In this document: one piece after another, positions 1 to 10,649 of the stretch | How positions within the stretch are numbered: position 1 is the stretch's first letter | Layout of the letters: every line of letters begins with the position of its first letter | NCBI RefSeq assembly: GCF_032854445.1 | Contig: NC_088302.1 | Span: 42,102,191 to 42,166,190, forward strand | DNA: 64,000 bases | DNA from: Liolophura sinensis | Lineage: Eukaryota; Mollusca; Polyplacophora; Chitonida; Chitonidae | Direction: 5' to 3' | Notes under the pieces: generated by a model | What the model was told of the DNA's origin: nothing | The model's database searches: none | The model's input: only the letters and a program-made list of their open reading frames with translations | Made by a program: the position numbers and the translations under genes

Positions 1-60
1 CTCACAGGCTGGACCAAGGCTTACTGGCCAAAGAATGTTTGTGATTGAGCAAAAGACGCT

Positions 61-205
61 AAATTTATTTATTTGACTGGTGTTTTACGCCGTACTCAAG
101 AATATTTTACTTATACGACGGCGGCCAGCGCTATAGTGTGTGGGAACCAGGCAGAGTCCGGGGAAAACCCACGACCATCCGTAGATTGCTGGAAGACCAA
201 CAACG
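61..205 (-). mobile_element. SINE fragment (tRNA-headed family A), tail and central region
   Basis: Read on the minus strand, this ends in the family A tail (a TACGGCGTAAAACACCA-like block, then AAAT repeats) and carries the central GGCCGCCGTCGTATAAG-like and ACCTGCGGATGGTCGTGGG-like blocks. The tRNA-like head is absent, so the copy is 5'-truncated. The family is recognised by comparison with about 20 other copies in this window. Confidence 0.85.
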
Positions 206-1378
206 CTAAACGCTAACATTGTGGCATATGGAAAATTATTGGGGTCTGTAGCCAGATGAAGACAGCAATGCTTAACATTTGCCGCAGAAGGGTCAAACTA
301 CGCTTAAAGTCAACAGCCAAATTCTAATAAAGGTCACTGAGGTAAGTATAGTACGTCTACCTAAATATAAATTCAACTGTCATGAATTTAAGGCGAAAGT
401 AACCTTGAAATTGATCGTTCATTTATTGCGGTACTATCGAGTGTGTCAGCAACATGGTGTCTGCTCAAATGTCTGCTCGTTTGGACAGAGGAGTCATTTT
501 TCCGTTTTGTTTAAAGATACACCAATCCATACCAAGCCTGGGCACCGCTGAATTTTAGTCAACGTGATTTCAGAAAATTTCATATATATCATACAGTAAT
601 CATATGTTCATATTACGCCATTCGCTGCTTTTTGTTTCTTGTTGAACATGTCTAAAAAGTAGGATTTTCATAACTTCTTTGTGTGTTTAGCTTTCACCTT
701 TGTGCGATAAAGCTTAAGAGAAAACTAAGATTTTGTTTTCTTTTGGCATTTAACTTTTGCAGTCCTTTCAGGACTGCGGAAAGGGTACATAAAACAAATT
801 GCTTAATATTACATGGTGTAGTGAGCAGAAGAAGGATTCGCTGTGAGCAGGGGTGTATTCACTTGATAGAGCACGTGGATTTGGCAGGATACTTCTGTGT
901 ATAGTTCAGGGAAAAGAATGAACAAAATCTGTGAAGAGTACCATTCACTGAATGAAATATTGTTGACTGTCATGCGAGTGGTGAAGTAAAACGTGTACAC
1001 ATTAGATCTGAGCTTAAATGCTGAGTTAATGTTTTTAGCCCGTCTCTGTTATTACAAACTCTCTACAAAACATTTTTTTCTTTTGTAGTGTTGATTACTT
1101 ATGCCTCGAGAGTCCCGAGGGAAGAAAAACCAGTTCATGTGACGTTAACATTTAAAAATTGTGGAAAAGAGTCTGTTTAAGTAAAATATTCTTCAGCGCA
1201 ACAAAAAGTATTGGTCAAAGAACATGCAGATGCCAGCAGCAAGGCTTTTAGAATTATGAACAATAAGGTTTATTTCAGGCACAAATCAAGACAGGAAAAT
1301 AAAAAAATGCTAGGAAATAAGTAATATATAGGCCAAAAGGCCTTAGGCGAGTACAAAACATGCAAAAAAATTTTCAAA
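206..1378. other. no recognised feature
   Basis: AT-rich sequence with only short open frames (up to 90 codons) that overlap on both strands and resemble nothing I recognise. No splice-bounded conserved peptide is evident. Confidence 0.5.
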
Positions 1379-1472
1379 TTTAATTTATTGGTGATACGGG
1401 TTTTGCGTGGTACTCAAGAAAATGGCTCTTACGTAACGGCGGCCTGCATTATGATGGAAGAAACCAGGGTTT
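1379..1472 (-). mobile_element. degenerate SINE tail (family A)
   Basis: Diverged copy of the family A tail: the block matching the TACTCAAGAA and ACGGCGGCC(A/T)GCATTATG motifs is present, with many substitutions. It ends at the GGAAGAAACCAGGG motif. This is an old, truncated insertion. Confidence 0.6.
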
Positions 1473-1946
1473 AATATTTGCTTTATATGATAAAGTCTTT
1501 GTCCGATATGAAGTCCGTGAGATATAAAATTTAAAATTAAGATGGCGTGCATACTTTAAATCTTCAACCGTTTGTACCTCTAAAGCATTTTTTCATAGAA
1601 ATCTATGCATGGAATTATTATGAAAATGATGCTAAAATGATTTCTATGTGTCACTAAAGATACATGTTTTATTAAACTGCGTAATTAAAGCTCTACACCC
1701 CACAGTTCTCTCAGAATGTTTCAAAATATTGGTCGCAGTGGTGGTTGAAAAGGTTGCAGAATTATGGTAAGTCTTACATGTATATTAGTTGTAAAATAAT
1801 ATCCTGTATACACAATTTTTGAAGTTATGTTTACTGTTATGTTTATGTTTACCCATACTTGTAAGTTAAAACAGAGAATTGGGAAAGTGGGTTTACAATC
1901 GGAGATCATGTAGAAATTACAGATCACACAGAGAAGGACCTGTACA

Positions 1947-2090
1947 CCTGTATCTATTTATTTATTTATTTGATTGGTGTTTTACGTCGTACGCAAGAAT
2001 ATTTCATTTACAAGACCAAAGCCAACATTATGGTGAGAGAAAACCGAGCACAGCCGGGCGATACCTAAGTCACAACGGAGAAGGCTGGGA
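1947..2090 (-). mobile_element. SINE fragment (family A)
   Basis: A run of ATTT repeats followed by TTGATTGGTGTTTTACG and CGCAAGAATATTTCA, which is the reverse complement of the family A tail. The central region is diverged and the tRNA-like head is missing. Confidence 0.8.
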
Positions 2091-2466
2091 AGATGTGTAA
2101 ACAACACATGGAGGATAATGGAGATCATGGAGAAATGGTTATAGATACCTTTAGAATTTCTTTCTCTGGTTTGGGCTTCATAACCAAAAAGCGCCAGCGC
2201 CCAGATCAAAAGAAGAAGAGAAAATATGAAAGCGGCACATAAAGTTTTGTGCCTTAATCTTTAACAGCACAACAAAAACAAAAAACTCCAGGGACGTACA
2301 TACAACAAATTTGTGACGGAACGTAAGACCCATATTTTCTACACCGTCAAAGATCAGTAAACCTCAGGTTGTACAATAAACATCGCGTGAGTTCTGCAAA
2401 AACACCCAAGCTATCTGGCAAGTTAGTTATTTTGGTGGTGGAATTTGACAAATGTACTTGCTGAAA

Positions 2467-2660
2467 ATTATTTTTCGGTGTTTTACACTGTACTCAAGAA
2501 AATTTCACTTATACTACGGCGGCCAGCATGATGGTAGGAAAAAAACCGGGCTGAGCCCTGGGGAATGTGTATGAGCGTCATCCACAGGTTTCTGGAAGAC
2601 CTTCCCACGTACGAACGGAGTGGAAGCCAGCATGAGCTGGACTTCAATTCACAGGGCATA
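2467..2660 (-). mobile_element. SINE fragment (family A), extends into the pre-head region
   Basis: Contains the tail block, the central block and the segment GGAAGCCAGCATGAGCTGGA that lies between the tRNA-like head and the central domain. The A-box half of the head is absent. The AAAT tail repeats are also eroded. Confidence 0.8.
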
Positions 2661-3540
2661 AACAGTACGGAGGATCAATGCGTTCATGTAACCTAAGGGA
2701 TTGTTGGTTATTCCAGTATGCGTTAAAAAGCCAGATACCTGTTTAAGGTGATCCATCAGCACGCATGAGCATAACAAAAGCACATCAACATTTATGCTCA
2801 TTATACAACATTAGAAACTTTGGGGAAAGCCCAGCATTCAGCTCAGTTCTCAGGCGCCGAATTGAAATTATGACTGATCTGATGCACATGTCACAAATCC
2901 TTACATACAATTCTGGAGATTTCCTGACCTGTGTGTGCGGTTGTCGAGGGTTAGAATGGTTTAATATAGTCACGTGGATATGTTTGTCTCTCGCGTGCAT
3001 ATCAACGCGATGCGCGCTCAACACAGCCATCTTGCTTATACACTGTATCACCTATCTTGTGTGGTCACCTTGTGGCGGAAATGCTCCATGGATGACTTAC
3101 ACTCATACACATTCAGTCAAACAGTGTGCTCGAAATGCTAGTGTATGAAGATGACAAGATGATACCCCATAGCGTCAGAAGTATCAAAAGAAAACAAGGC
3201 GCAACAGATCAGGGAGTTCATTTCCTATACAATGACAACTAAATATTTGCACATCGAATGCGCTTGTGTTGTTTGTTTATTTGTGTGTTGATTTGAATCT
3301 TATAGACCTTTTGACTTCTATTTTTTGTACTATGAGGTGATTTTTACAGTTGTAACTACATGTACACATGTCCATGCAATTAAAGTAGCATAGCTGTGGA
3401 AATTCGCTGCACAAAATGAAGTATATGTATATGTTGAGTAACAAAAGTCTCCTTGAAATTGACCATTTTAACACTTTTAAGTAAAATCTTTTGTGACACT
3501 GTTATACATGCATTTGTGGGATTAACAATTTTGTTTCACT
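2661..3540. other. no recognised feature; one unassigned 127-codon open frame
   Basis: An open frame at 2765-3148 (+) has an 88-codon open frame opposite it on the other strand. The predicted peptide is cysteine-rich with a weakly hydrophobic middle, but matches no family I know, and no promoter or splice context supports it. I treat it as probably non-coding. Confidence 0.4.
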
Positions 3541-4330
3541 GGGAAACAGCACACTGAGTGGTAAGAAAAGAAGACACCAGAACAGAACTTCAGCAACCCG
3601 GTTTAGCTACTCGTGAAGAACAAGAGCTAATTTTATAATAACTTCTCTCATCTCCCTTCTTACAACGCCATAATCTCGAATATGTGGGAGATCAATCTCC
3701 CTTTGTTGTGCTTTGATCTACATTATTCACGCTCTTTGGATTTTGTGGATCGATGGTAACTCTGCAGGAAAACTGTTGTACCCAGATGAGACTGGGAGGA
3801 TGAATAATAATAGTGTTGGTCGCGTTACACGGCAACAAAGAGTTTAGTTGGAAGACATGGTACAAGTACATATAAGAAAGCCTTTAGTGTAAAAACAGAA
3901 GAAGCTTAAACATGTATCTGAGGAATTGGTTAACTTGATGACAAACTTCGCTCCTGGGTTTACACAGGGTGGCCTGTAATTACTGGTTATCCCAGCTCAT
4001 CATCAGCTATAAAGATTTCCAGGTACTATCATCATTATGCAGTTTTCAGGGCGTTTAATACGAATCAACGTGTTGTGATTGCGAAGACATTACTACAGCG
4101 TTCGCTCACCTTGTTCTGACATCGGTATCAGCCTATAGTGATTATGCAGTCCTTACTACTGCGGCAGTTCACCTTGGTGTTAACTGCCATTCTGACTGTC
4201 AGTGGCGGCTTATAGTGATTATACTGACAATTCTGGTGAATACCTTTTCCAACCAGAGCTCTAGCAATTGGGCAAAGCCATTAAATTCTGCGACACGTGC
4301 ACTATTTAAAAAGGCTTGGGAAAAGAAAAT
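3540..4330 (+). repeat. relic 5' flank of a GPCR-family member without a receptor body
   Basis: This stretch matches the 5' flank of receptor copy 1 (about 10650-11430) in order. Shared blocks are a TCGATGGTA(A/G)CTCTG segment, a GGCAAC(A/G) segment, an AGAAGCTTA block, a GCAGTTTTC(A/G)G block, two units of the roughly 80-bp module containing AACTGCCATTCTGACTGTCA, and a GACAATTCTGG...ATACCT block just before the expected start. No receptor coding sequence follows 4330. I infer that a family member was deleted or never copied, leaving only its upstream sequence. Confidence 0.65.
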
Positions 4331-5002
4331 GTTCCTTTCATGGATTAGACGATATTAATTTTTATGTTTAGCATGGAAGCGGAGTGTTTGAGTCCATAAG
4401 ACCTGGTAAATCAGTATCGGGACTTGGTAATTGGTGTATGAAGGCCCATTTAACGTCAGAGGTACCCTCGTGGCAAAGATTGTCGCATATGCTGCTGAAT
4501 GTCTTAAAAAGGTATCTTGCGGGAAAAGCAGTCTAACAAAATAGAACGTATGACAAATACTGCAGAATACTGAAATACAAATGTAGAGGCAGGTTTTGAG
4601 AATTTTTAGATTTCAAAGAAATCATTTTTATTAATTAATGTACAATGCACTTTTAAAACAGTATTACTCAATGGTACACTGTAAGAAGTTTGTTATGAAA
4701 GCAGGCAGATTGAATTGCCAGAAACATCAAGCCCCAACCATTTTTAGTCTGTAATCAAATCTATCCGTAATCGTCCGTATACCACCTGTCAACCAATATG
4801 GACGTCCCAGGTCAATAATTGCAAAGCCAATTTCCAAAACGACGTTGAACACAAACTACCAGAGAATTAAGAAAATATATAAAGTACAATGAAATCACGC
4901 AAATAGAAGCAGGCAACAATTTTCATTGATGTTGGAAAGGCGCAAGGTATGTTCTAAGCGAATGAGTAGGAAATGAAGCAGGCTACATAGCAATTAGAGA
5001 AT
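4331..5002. other. no recognised feature
   Basis: AT-rich; no open frame of interest. The last part may belong to the upstream portion of the adjacent dead reverse transcriptase, but no motif is legible. Confidence 0.4.
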
Positions 5003-5219
5003 AATATGTCTCTAGGCATCAATGACTTGCTTAGGAAAGGCGCATCAAGAGAAGTAATCGAATACCTTTTGAAGCTTTTTAACCACTTGTATGAAACTGG
5101 AGGCTTCCCTAAAGAATGGAAATCTGTTATTATTGTTCCCTTGTTTAAAAGTGGTTATGCAAACGAATCTGGTAGTCATGGAGGAAAATCTATTTTGACC
5201 AAAATATTTATCGGTGTAA

Positions 5220-5251
<32 letters not shown>

Positions 5252-6010
5252 AGGTTATCTGAATGGGCCGTTAACTCTGATTTGATGTTGGAAATGCATG
5301 CCGTATTTAGAGCTGGGTATAGTACGGTCGACAATATATTTACGTTGTACGCTTGTTTTCAAAAGCTTTAAAGCAAGCGCAAAGATAAATTGCATGTAGT
5401 ACTTGTTGACTTTAAGAAAGCCTTTCTTGAGTTAGTATGAGCCAACTCCTTTTTGTTATATTATGTTATAAATTGTTTCAAAGGTATATATAAAAAAGTT
5501 AAAAGCGTAGCCAGGTGGCTAACCGCACGAGTCCTATGTCCTCTGGGTTTAAGATAAGGGTAGATACTCAGCCTTTGCTGTTTTCGCTGTTGATAAATCG
5601 GTTAAGCGATGATGATCTTTAGGGTACAAAGATGGGGCACAGCTTTTCCCAGACATATCAGATTTGTGTTTCCAATCGCAGATGACGTTGCATTATTATC
5701 ATTTAAAACTCTTGGTCTCCAAAAACAACTAGATGTATTCACGAATATTGTAACTCGTGGGATCTTGATGTAAAACTAAAGTAGTTGTATTTAGAAAGGT
5801 TAAGAGGTTAAATAACTTCGATAAATGGACAATCGGTAGAAAGATTCTGGAGGTGGTGTCTTGCTATAAATATTTAGGTATGGATACATCAAAGCTTAGT
5901 CTTCATAATGCTACATCTTCTTTTGGATAACAGACAAAGAGAGCAATTTTAAAAGCTGTTTTAACGTTGGGATCGATAAGCTTCGAGACCGGCAGACTGC
6001 TGAAGAATAG
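5003..6010 (+). pseudogene. dead non-LTR retrotransposon reverse transcriptase
   Basis: Three legible blocks in changing frames match a LINE reverse transcriptase. At 5006-5215 the peptide runs through a LFNHLYETGGFPKEWK segment and IIVPLFKSG, the classic finger region. At 5250-5440 it continues with NRLSEW, a GYSTVDNIFTL segment and VVLVDFKKAF, the palm A region. At about 5675-5990 there is ADDVALLS, equivalent to the catalytic (F/Y)ADD box, then VVVFRK and CYKYLGMD. Stops and frameshifts separate the blocks, and an AAAT microsatellite interrupts the INNRL junction. No endonuclease domain is seen upstream. The clade (CR1, L2 or similar) cannot be settled by eye. The enzyme cannot be made from this copy. 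Confidence 0.85.
5218..5251. repeat. (AAAT)n microsatellite inside dead RT
   Basis: About eight AAAT units lie between the codons for VIN and NRLSEW of the reverse transcriptase remnant. The flanking protein reading resumes directly after it, so the repeat expanded within former coding sequence. Confidence 0.9.
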
Positions 6011-6224
6011 CGGTGAGGCTGCCGAAATTGTAGCGCGCACATATTAGTGGAGATCTGTACTTTTACAGGAGACACGCTTTAAGTGTCTGGCGTGCGAGTT
6101 GGCAGAACTTTGGCACTACTCCAAGAAAAGTTATAAGGATGCATGACCATGGTGACTTCAAAATAATACTGGAGCGAAGGTGCCGTCATGCGGGACTGAC
6201 ATCCACACAGGCATATACATGTTG

Positions 6225-6306
6225 TTGATACACTGTAACTTTCTCCACTGTCGCCGCAATATAGCTGAAATATTGCCGATGTGGTGTTAAGCCAGAATCC
6301 TTCATT
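6225..6306 (+). mobile_element. tail of a different SINE-like repeat
   Basis: Contains a GCCGCAATATAGCTGAAATA block, then GTGGTGTTAAGCCAGAATC and a CATTCAGTC run. I know this pattern as a dispersed gastropod/bivalve short-repeat tail. The 5' part is not identifiable, and the assignment rests on memory of the family rather than on a second copy in this window. Confidence 0.45.
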
Positions 6307-7688
6307 CAGTCTTTCTAAACTGTTCTTTTACATGTAGCTAAATATATATCAGAATTTTTCTGCTTTAGATAGAATTGAAAACGTAACTCAGGGTTGCTAA
6401 GTAGCTCCCTAGAAGATATCAAGGTGGCAAAATTCCACGACTTCTTTTCCTTGTTGACTGTATATTGAAGGCGCCAGACTGTTACTGATGTTTTGTTTAA
6501 CTTTGTTTGATGTTATACGTGAATATATGTATGTGTGAATGAGTGTCCTGTTTCGGTGATAATTTGAGATAGGTTAATGTTTTGTTAGGAATTTTGAAGG
6601 ATGACAGCTACCAGAGGAAATTTTATAAGAATTACAAAGCATTGAATAACATTGTTCAGGAGCATTTAGATATAGAGAGGACGTGGAACGATAAGGCGGG
6701 GAATCGGCTACATAGAGGTATGATAAGAAAGTGCGAATTTAAACTATGTCAGCACAGTTCTGTAAGTTTGCCAACCAGGAGTATAAAACTTGGTCGAAGT
6801 GCGCACAAAAGTTATAAGGCCATAAAAGAGACGGTGCTGAGAAATAACTTGCCAAAAATGCCCTCTAGATCAAAACGCAAATTTTTGGTTCAAAGGAGAC
6901 ATGCTGTGTTTTTCATTTTCTGAGTGAGGATCTACGCTAACCACACAAATATTTTATCTGAAACTTTTACGTATGTATCTTTGCGTGCTGTCAGAGTTTT
7001 GTTTTCATTAACGTTTGTCTTCATATGTAAAAAATAAACTTTATATTGTGATCAACTTTGTCACATTTTGGCAAGTTTAAAATACGTATTTCAACTGAAG
7101 TTTGTAAGGAATACTTTATGGTACAGTGAACTAACGAATATTAACTGCTTTTTTATATTAACATGGGTGGTAGTCTCGCACGGCTTGCCATATGTTCTAT
7201 AGAAAACGACGTACTATGCTTATGTACCACAGAAAACATATTAACATTGTTTTTCTCTTCAAAGCTTTGGTAGAGCAAGGAGTGAAAATGGCGCACCTGT
7301 ATTTTACGCACTGGAAGGTAGCACCTTAAGAAAGCGTTTGGTTCGCATCGTAGTGATTCGAATACCTTTGTGTGAGTACAAATATGGATTTTTTCATCTT
7401 GTATTTGAGTGTTATGATGAGTTACAATGAGTACCTGTTCAGGTATGGCAATAGGTAACAAATGGCAACTACATGTATATTACAAGGTATATTTGTAATA
7501 CATTTAGTTATATTTATTTAAATTCATTGGTGTTTCATTCATAGCGGCGCGCTCAAGAATTTTTCGAGAAACTTCATTTGTGGTGCAATGATTTTCCCCA
7601 TTCTACCATTTTTCTATGTGATGACCTAAGCATTGCCGCAGTGCATGTTTGGAGCTTAATGTTTAAGTTGCATGCTTGCAATATAACA
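6307..7688. other. no recognised gene; unassigned 113-codon open frame
   Basis: The open frame 6582-6923 (+) encodes a basic peptide rich in Lys, Arg and Ser with a KFYKNYKALNNIVQEHLD-like helical start. It could be the eroded far 3' part of the retrotransposon upstream or chance. A 102-codon minus frame at 7153-7461 is also unassigned. Neither has supporting context. Confidence 0.35.
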
Positions 7689-7702
7689 GGAAATGTGGAG
7701 TA

Positions 7703-7919
7703 TTTATTTATATGATTGGTGTTTTACGCCGTACTCAAGAATATTTCACTTATATGACGGCGGCCAGCATTATGGTGGGTGGGAAACCCACGGCCCACGT
7801 ACGGCCGGAGAGGGAGCCAGCATGAGCTGGACTTGAACTCCCAGCGACTGCATTGGTGAGAGACTCTTGGGTCATTACTCTGCGCTAGCGCGCTAACCAA
7901 CTGAGCCACGGAGGCCCCC
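7703..7919 (-). mobile_element. SINE family A with tRNA-like head and target-site duplication
   Basis: The insertion is bounded by a perfect 14-bp direct repeat GGAAATGTGGAGTA (7689-7702 and 7920-7933). On the minus strand it begins with the tRNA-like head: the A box is within GTGGCTCAGTTGGTTAGCGC and the B box matches GTTCAAGTCC. The central and tail blocks follow. About 60 bp between the head-proximal block and the tail are missing relative to the 47358-47623 copy, so this is an internally deleted copy. The intact target-site duplication shows it moved by retroposition and is relatively young. Confidence 0.95.
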
Positions 7920-7933
7920 GGAAATGTGGAGTA

Positions 7934-8400
7934 ACACACACAGAACCGAAAAAAGAAGTGGCCTTACGAGTGTGCCAACAGTTGTCAGCCAGTTTCGCCT
8001 CTTGAGGTGCACACTTTCATGTTCTGGGACAGATTCCTCGCATTACAATACCACGTCCTATATATGCATCTTAGTTATGGCGTTAATCTGACATAATGTG
8101 CTTCGTGGAATGTCTATGAACATGCAAAGGAATGACTATCGTTGTGAGTGAATTTGATCAAGCGTTGCTGTTCACAATATAAGATGAGTGTTGTCTCAGT
8201 TTTCGTAACTGTTCGTTGGCATTCAGTAATTTGTAAGTTTTGGCGGGGAATGTTTTACACGAATACACATATCTGTGGCTGTGTTATTGTTCATTCACAG
8301 CTTTAGTGGGTTTCATGTGAAGTACAGCGTCTGTGACGTAGACGGGAAAATAACTGAAAAAAAGAACTGGTACCTTGTCTTCGTTTTTTGCCTGGTTGGA
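7934..8400. other. no recognised feature
   Basis: Unique AT-rich spacer between the SINE and the minisatellite; nothing recognisable. Confidence 0.5.
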
Positions 8401-8403
8401 TGA

Positions 8404-8825
8404 ATGATTGACTGTATGATTCGCTGATTGATTTGTTCGATGACTGATTGGCTGTATGGTTTGATGGCTGATTGGCTGTATGGTTTGATGGCTGATTGGC
8501 TATATTGTTCGATGACTGATAGGCTGTACGGTTTGATGGCTGATTGGCTGTATGGTTTGATGGCTGATTGGCTGTATGGTTTGATGGCTGATTGGCTGTA
8601 TGGTTTGATGGCTGATTGGCTATATTGTTCGATGACTGATAGGCTGTACGGTTTGATGGCTGATTGGCTGTATTTTTTGATGGCTGATTGGCTGTATGGT
8701 TTGATGGCTGATTGGCTGTATTGTTCGATGGATGATAGGCTGTATGGTTTGATGGCTGATTGGCTGTATGGTTTGATGGCTGATTGGCTGTATGGTTTGA
8801 TGGCTGATTGACTGTATTGCTCGAT
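8404..8825 (+). repeat. 24-bp minisatellite with 120-bp higher-order period
   Basis: About 17 tandem copies of a 24-bp unit, GCTGATTGGCTGTATGGTTT plus GATG. Variant units (TATATTGTTCGATGACTGAT) recur every 120 bp: the blocks starting at 8461 and 8581 are identical over 60 bp and near-identical over the next 60. Because 24 is a multiple of three, one frame stays open for 127 codons (8428-8811) and reads as an (MADWLYGL)n repeat. I regard that as a consequence of the period, not as a gene. Confidence 0.95.
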
Positions 8826-8829
8826 GACT

Positions 8830-9299
8830 TAGTTAATATGAGAAATTATGATGTGATAGGACTCCAGTGCACATTGATTGGTGTATACAGTGTCTAAAAC
8901 AGCCGATTGCACGTTTATATTTACACAAATCAAACCTTAATTCTTTTCTAACACATCCACATTTCTCTAAAATGTTAAAAATTTTTTAATGAATTCCTTT
9001 CCAAAACAGCCAAGCTGTCACGCCTACGTGTCATTCTAAACTAAAACTAATCCTGATTCTTTAGTCCGGCTGCGTTGATATATCAGCTGTAAGATACATT
9101 TTGTTTCTGCCTGTGTACATTCAGTCACATGCAAACATCATGTGATCATGTGTTGTTGTTGTCAGACTACAGGGTGACTTCACTTTTGTTCGACGTACAA
9201 TTCTAATGGTACTTGGGAGACAGGATTATGAATTATTGACGACTTTCAACAATGCTGCCCTATCTCTGTGGTCAATATTCATGCGCCAATGGCTTTTAA
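8830..9299. other. no recognised feature
   Basis: Unique AT-rich sequence, no legible motif. Confidence 0.5.
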
Positions 9300-9746
9300 T
9301 TGCATGCAATTGCTATTATGTATATATTTGATTTCCCTGTCCTAGTTACAGTTCAGTCGCATTCCAGCCGAATATCCTGCGCACATCATAGCTCCACGGT
9401 CGGCGTATGGTGGCCCCACCATTGTCGGATCATGTTCCTTTGTTCCTTTATGATGACATTACGATCAGTATTGGTGTATCATGACGCGACCATGGTATCA
9501 CCATGGGCGTACAATAGCGTCAGGATGGCAGTAGAGAGAGCAAAGTTTAGGTACAGTTGGCAGCAGAGAGTGGATCAGGGTCTGCGTATAATGGGCGTAG
9601 TATATTCGGCTGGGACCCGAGTACTACTCGAAAAGGTACTGTTTTTTAGGTATAATAAAACATACGTTGCATGCTTTGGGGTGGGACATCAGGAATTGTC
9701 AGCTGTCGTACAGTTATACCGCTTCTCTCGAGCCGACAATTCCTGA
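9300..9746 (+). other. 148-codon open frame, possible relic of a receptor ligand-binding exon
   Basis: The peptide contains SVLVYHDATMVSPWAYNSVR followed by MAVERA. The pattern (a hydrophobic strand, then a Pro-Trp-containing loop, then an AxERA helix) resembles the start of type-I periplasmic-fold ligand-binding domains of receptor guanylate cyclases. A possible acceptor AG lies just before this block (around 9456) and a possible donor GTACTG after the KV codons near 9636. The remaining peptide is not convincing, and the end of the frame runs into a hairpin. No second exon is recognised within reach. It may be a single exon of a larger gene, a pseudogene fragment, or coincidence. Confidence 0.2.
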
Positions 9747-9766
9747 TGTCCCATCCCACACCATGC
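9669..9766. repeat. inverted repeat, 32-bp arms, 34-nt loop
   Basis: The left arm 9669-9700 and right arm 9735-9766 pair at 29 of 32 positions. The core GTGGGACATCAGGAATTGTC is almost perfectly complemented. No flanking target duplication is evident. It could be a fold-back element remnant or a hairpin-forming transcript. Confidence 0.9.
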
Positions 9767-9899
9767 ACTATCTGTATAATGTCTCGGTGGCAGTATTATT
9801 CAGTCTGTGCCGCAACACTCTTCAGTTTAACGGATTTTGCATGTCTAATCGTGAGAGATTTTAACTGTTTAACGTTAGTAATACACATCCCTTGGTGAA

Positions 9900-10640
9900 T
9901 GAATCGCCAAATTTTTCAGTAGTTGATGTAAAACTCTAAGAAAAAGCTCCACTGCTGACAAATATTGTTTGCAATGTATAAATCGAATAATTCGCACTTG
10001 ACCATAAAGAACGAGATACTGTCAAGGAGTATCTCCCAAGCGTAAAGATATGATGCTTAATGTCTCATGTTGGATATAAGCTCGTCCTAATTAAGGACGA
10101 TTTCGGCTGGATATCAGTCCTATATTCTTTATAGATGCATGGATGACATTGAGAACAGAATAAGGATCTTCGTTTTCACCTATTCCCCGGAGGAGTTTAT
10201 CGGATATACCTTGTATATACAATAGGATGAGTCCGGCATGAGAAGCGGAATGGACATTCCACCTGAGTTCATCGTTTCAATTGTGATGATGTACACATGA
10301 CCGGAGCAAAATGGTTACGAATGTATCAGTGTAATGAGCACTCATCGTCTTGATGGTAATAATCAGTTGTATGCCACGCAATAAATTTCATGTTGTAGCC
10401 TACTGCATCGTCAATTAGTTAGATCCCGCCCAGTTGTGACGGCGGCTTATCTTGATAAAAAACCTTGATAAGGTACAAGAGTAAATTATCGCACAGCCAA
10501 TCAGACAGGTAACTTGTACTCCTGTAATCAGCCTCTGTTCGCATACTTTATCGAGAACGAGGCATATCCGGATCTCCCTTTAACAAGGCTACAAACTCAT
10601 AGGCGCGGAACATCAAGTTCTCTTCACTGTTTTGTCAACC
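9900..10640. other. no recognised feature
   Basis: Unique AT-rich sequence before the receptor copy 1 flank; no gene or repeat recognised. Confidence 0.45.
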
Positions 10641-10649
10641 AATGACAAG

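Noticed and set aside
2765-3148. 127-codon open frame
   Set aside because: No recognised domain; an overlapping antisense frame; no regulatory or homology support.
8428-8811. 127-codon frame encoding an (MADWLYGL)n repeat protein
   Set aside because: The period of 24 bp keeps the frame open automatically. There is no non-repeat coding sequence, signal peptide or conserved context.
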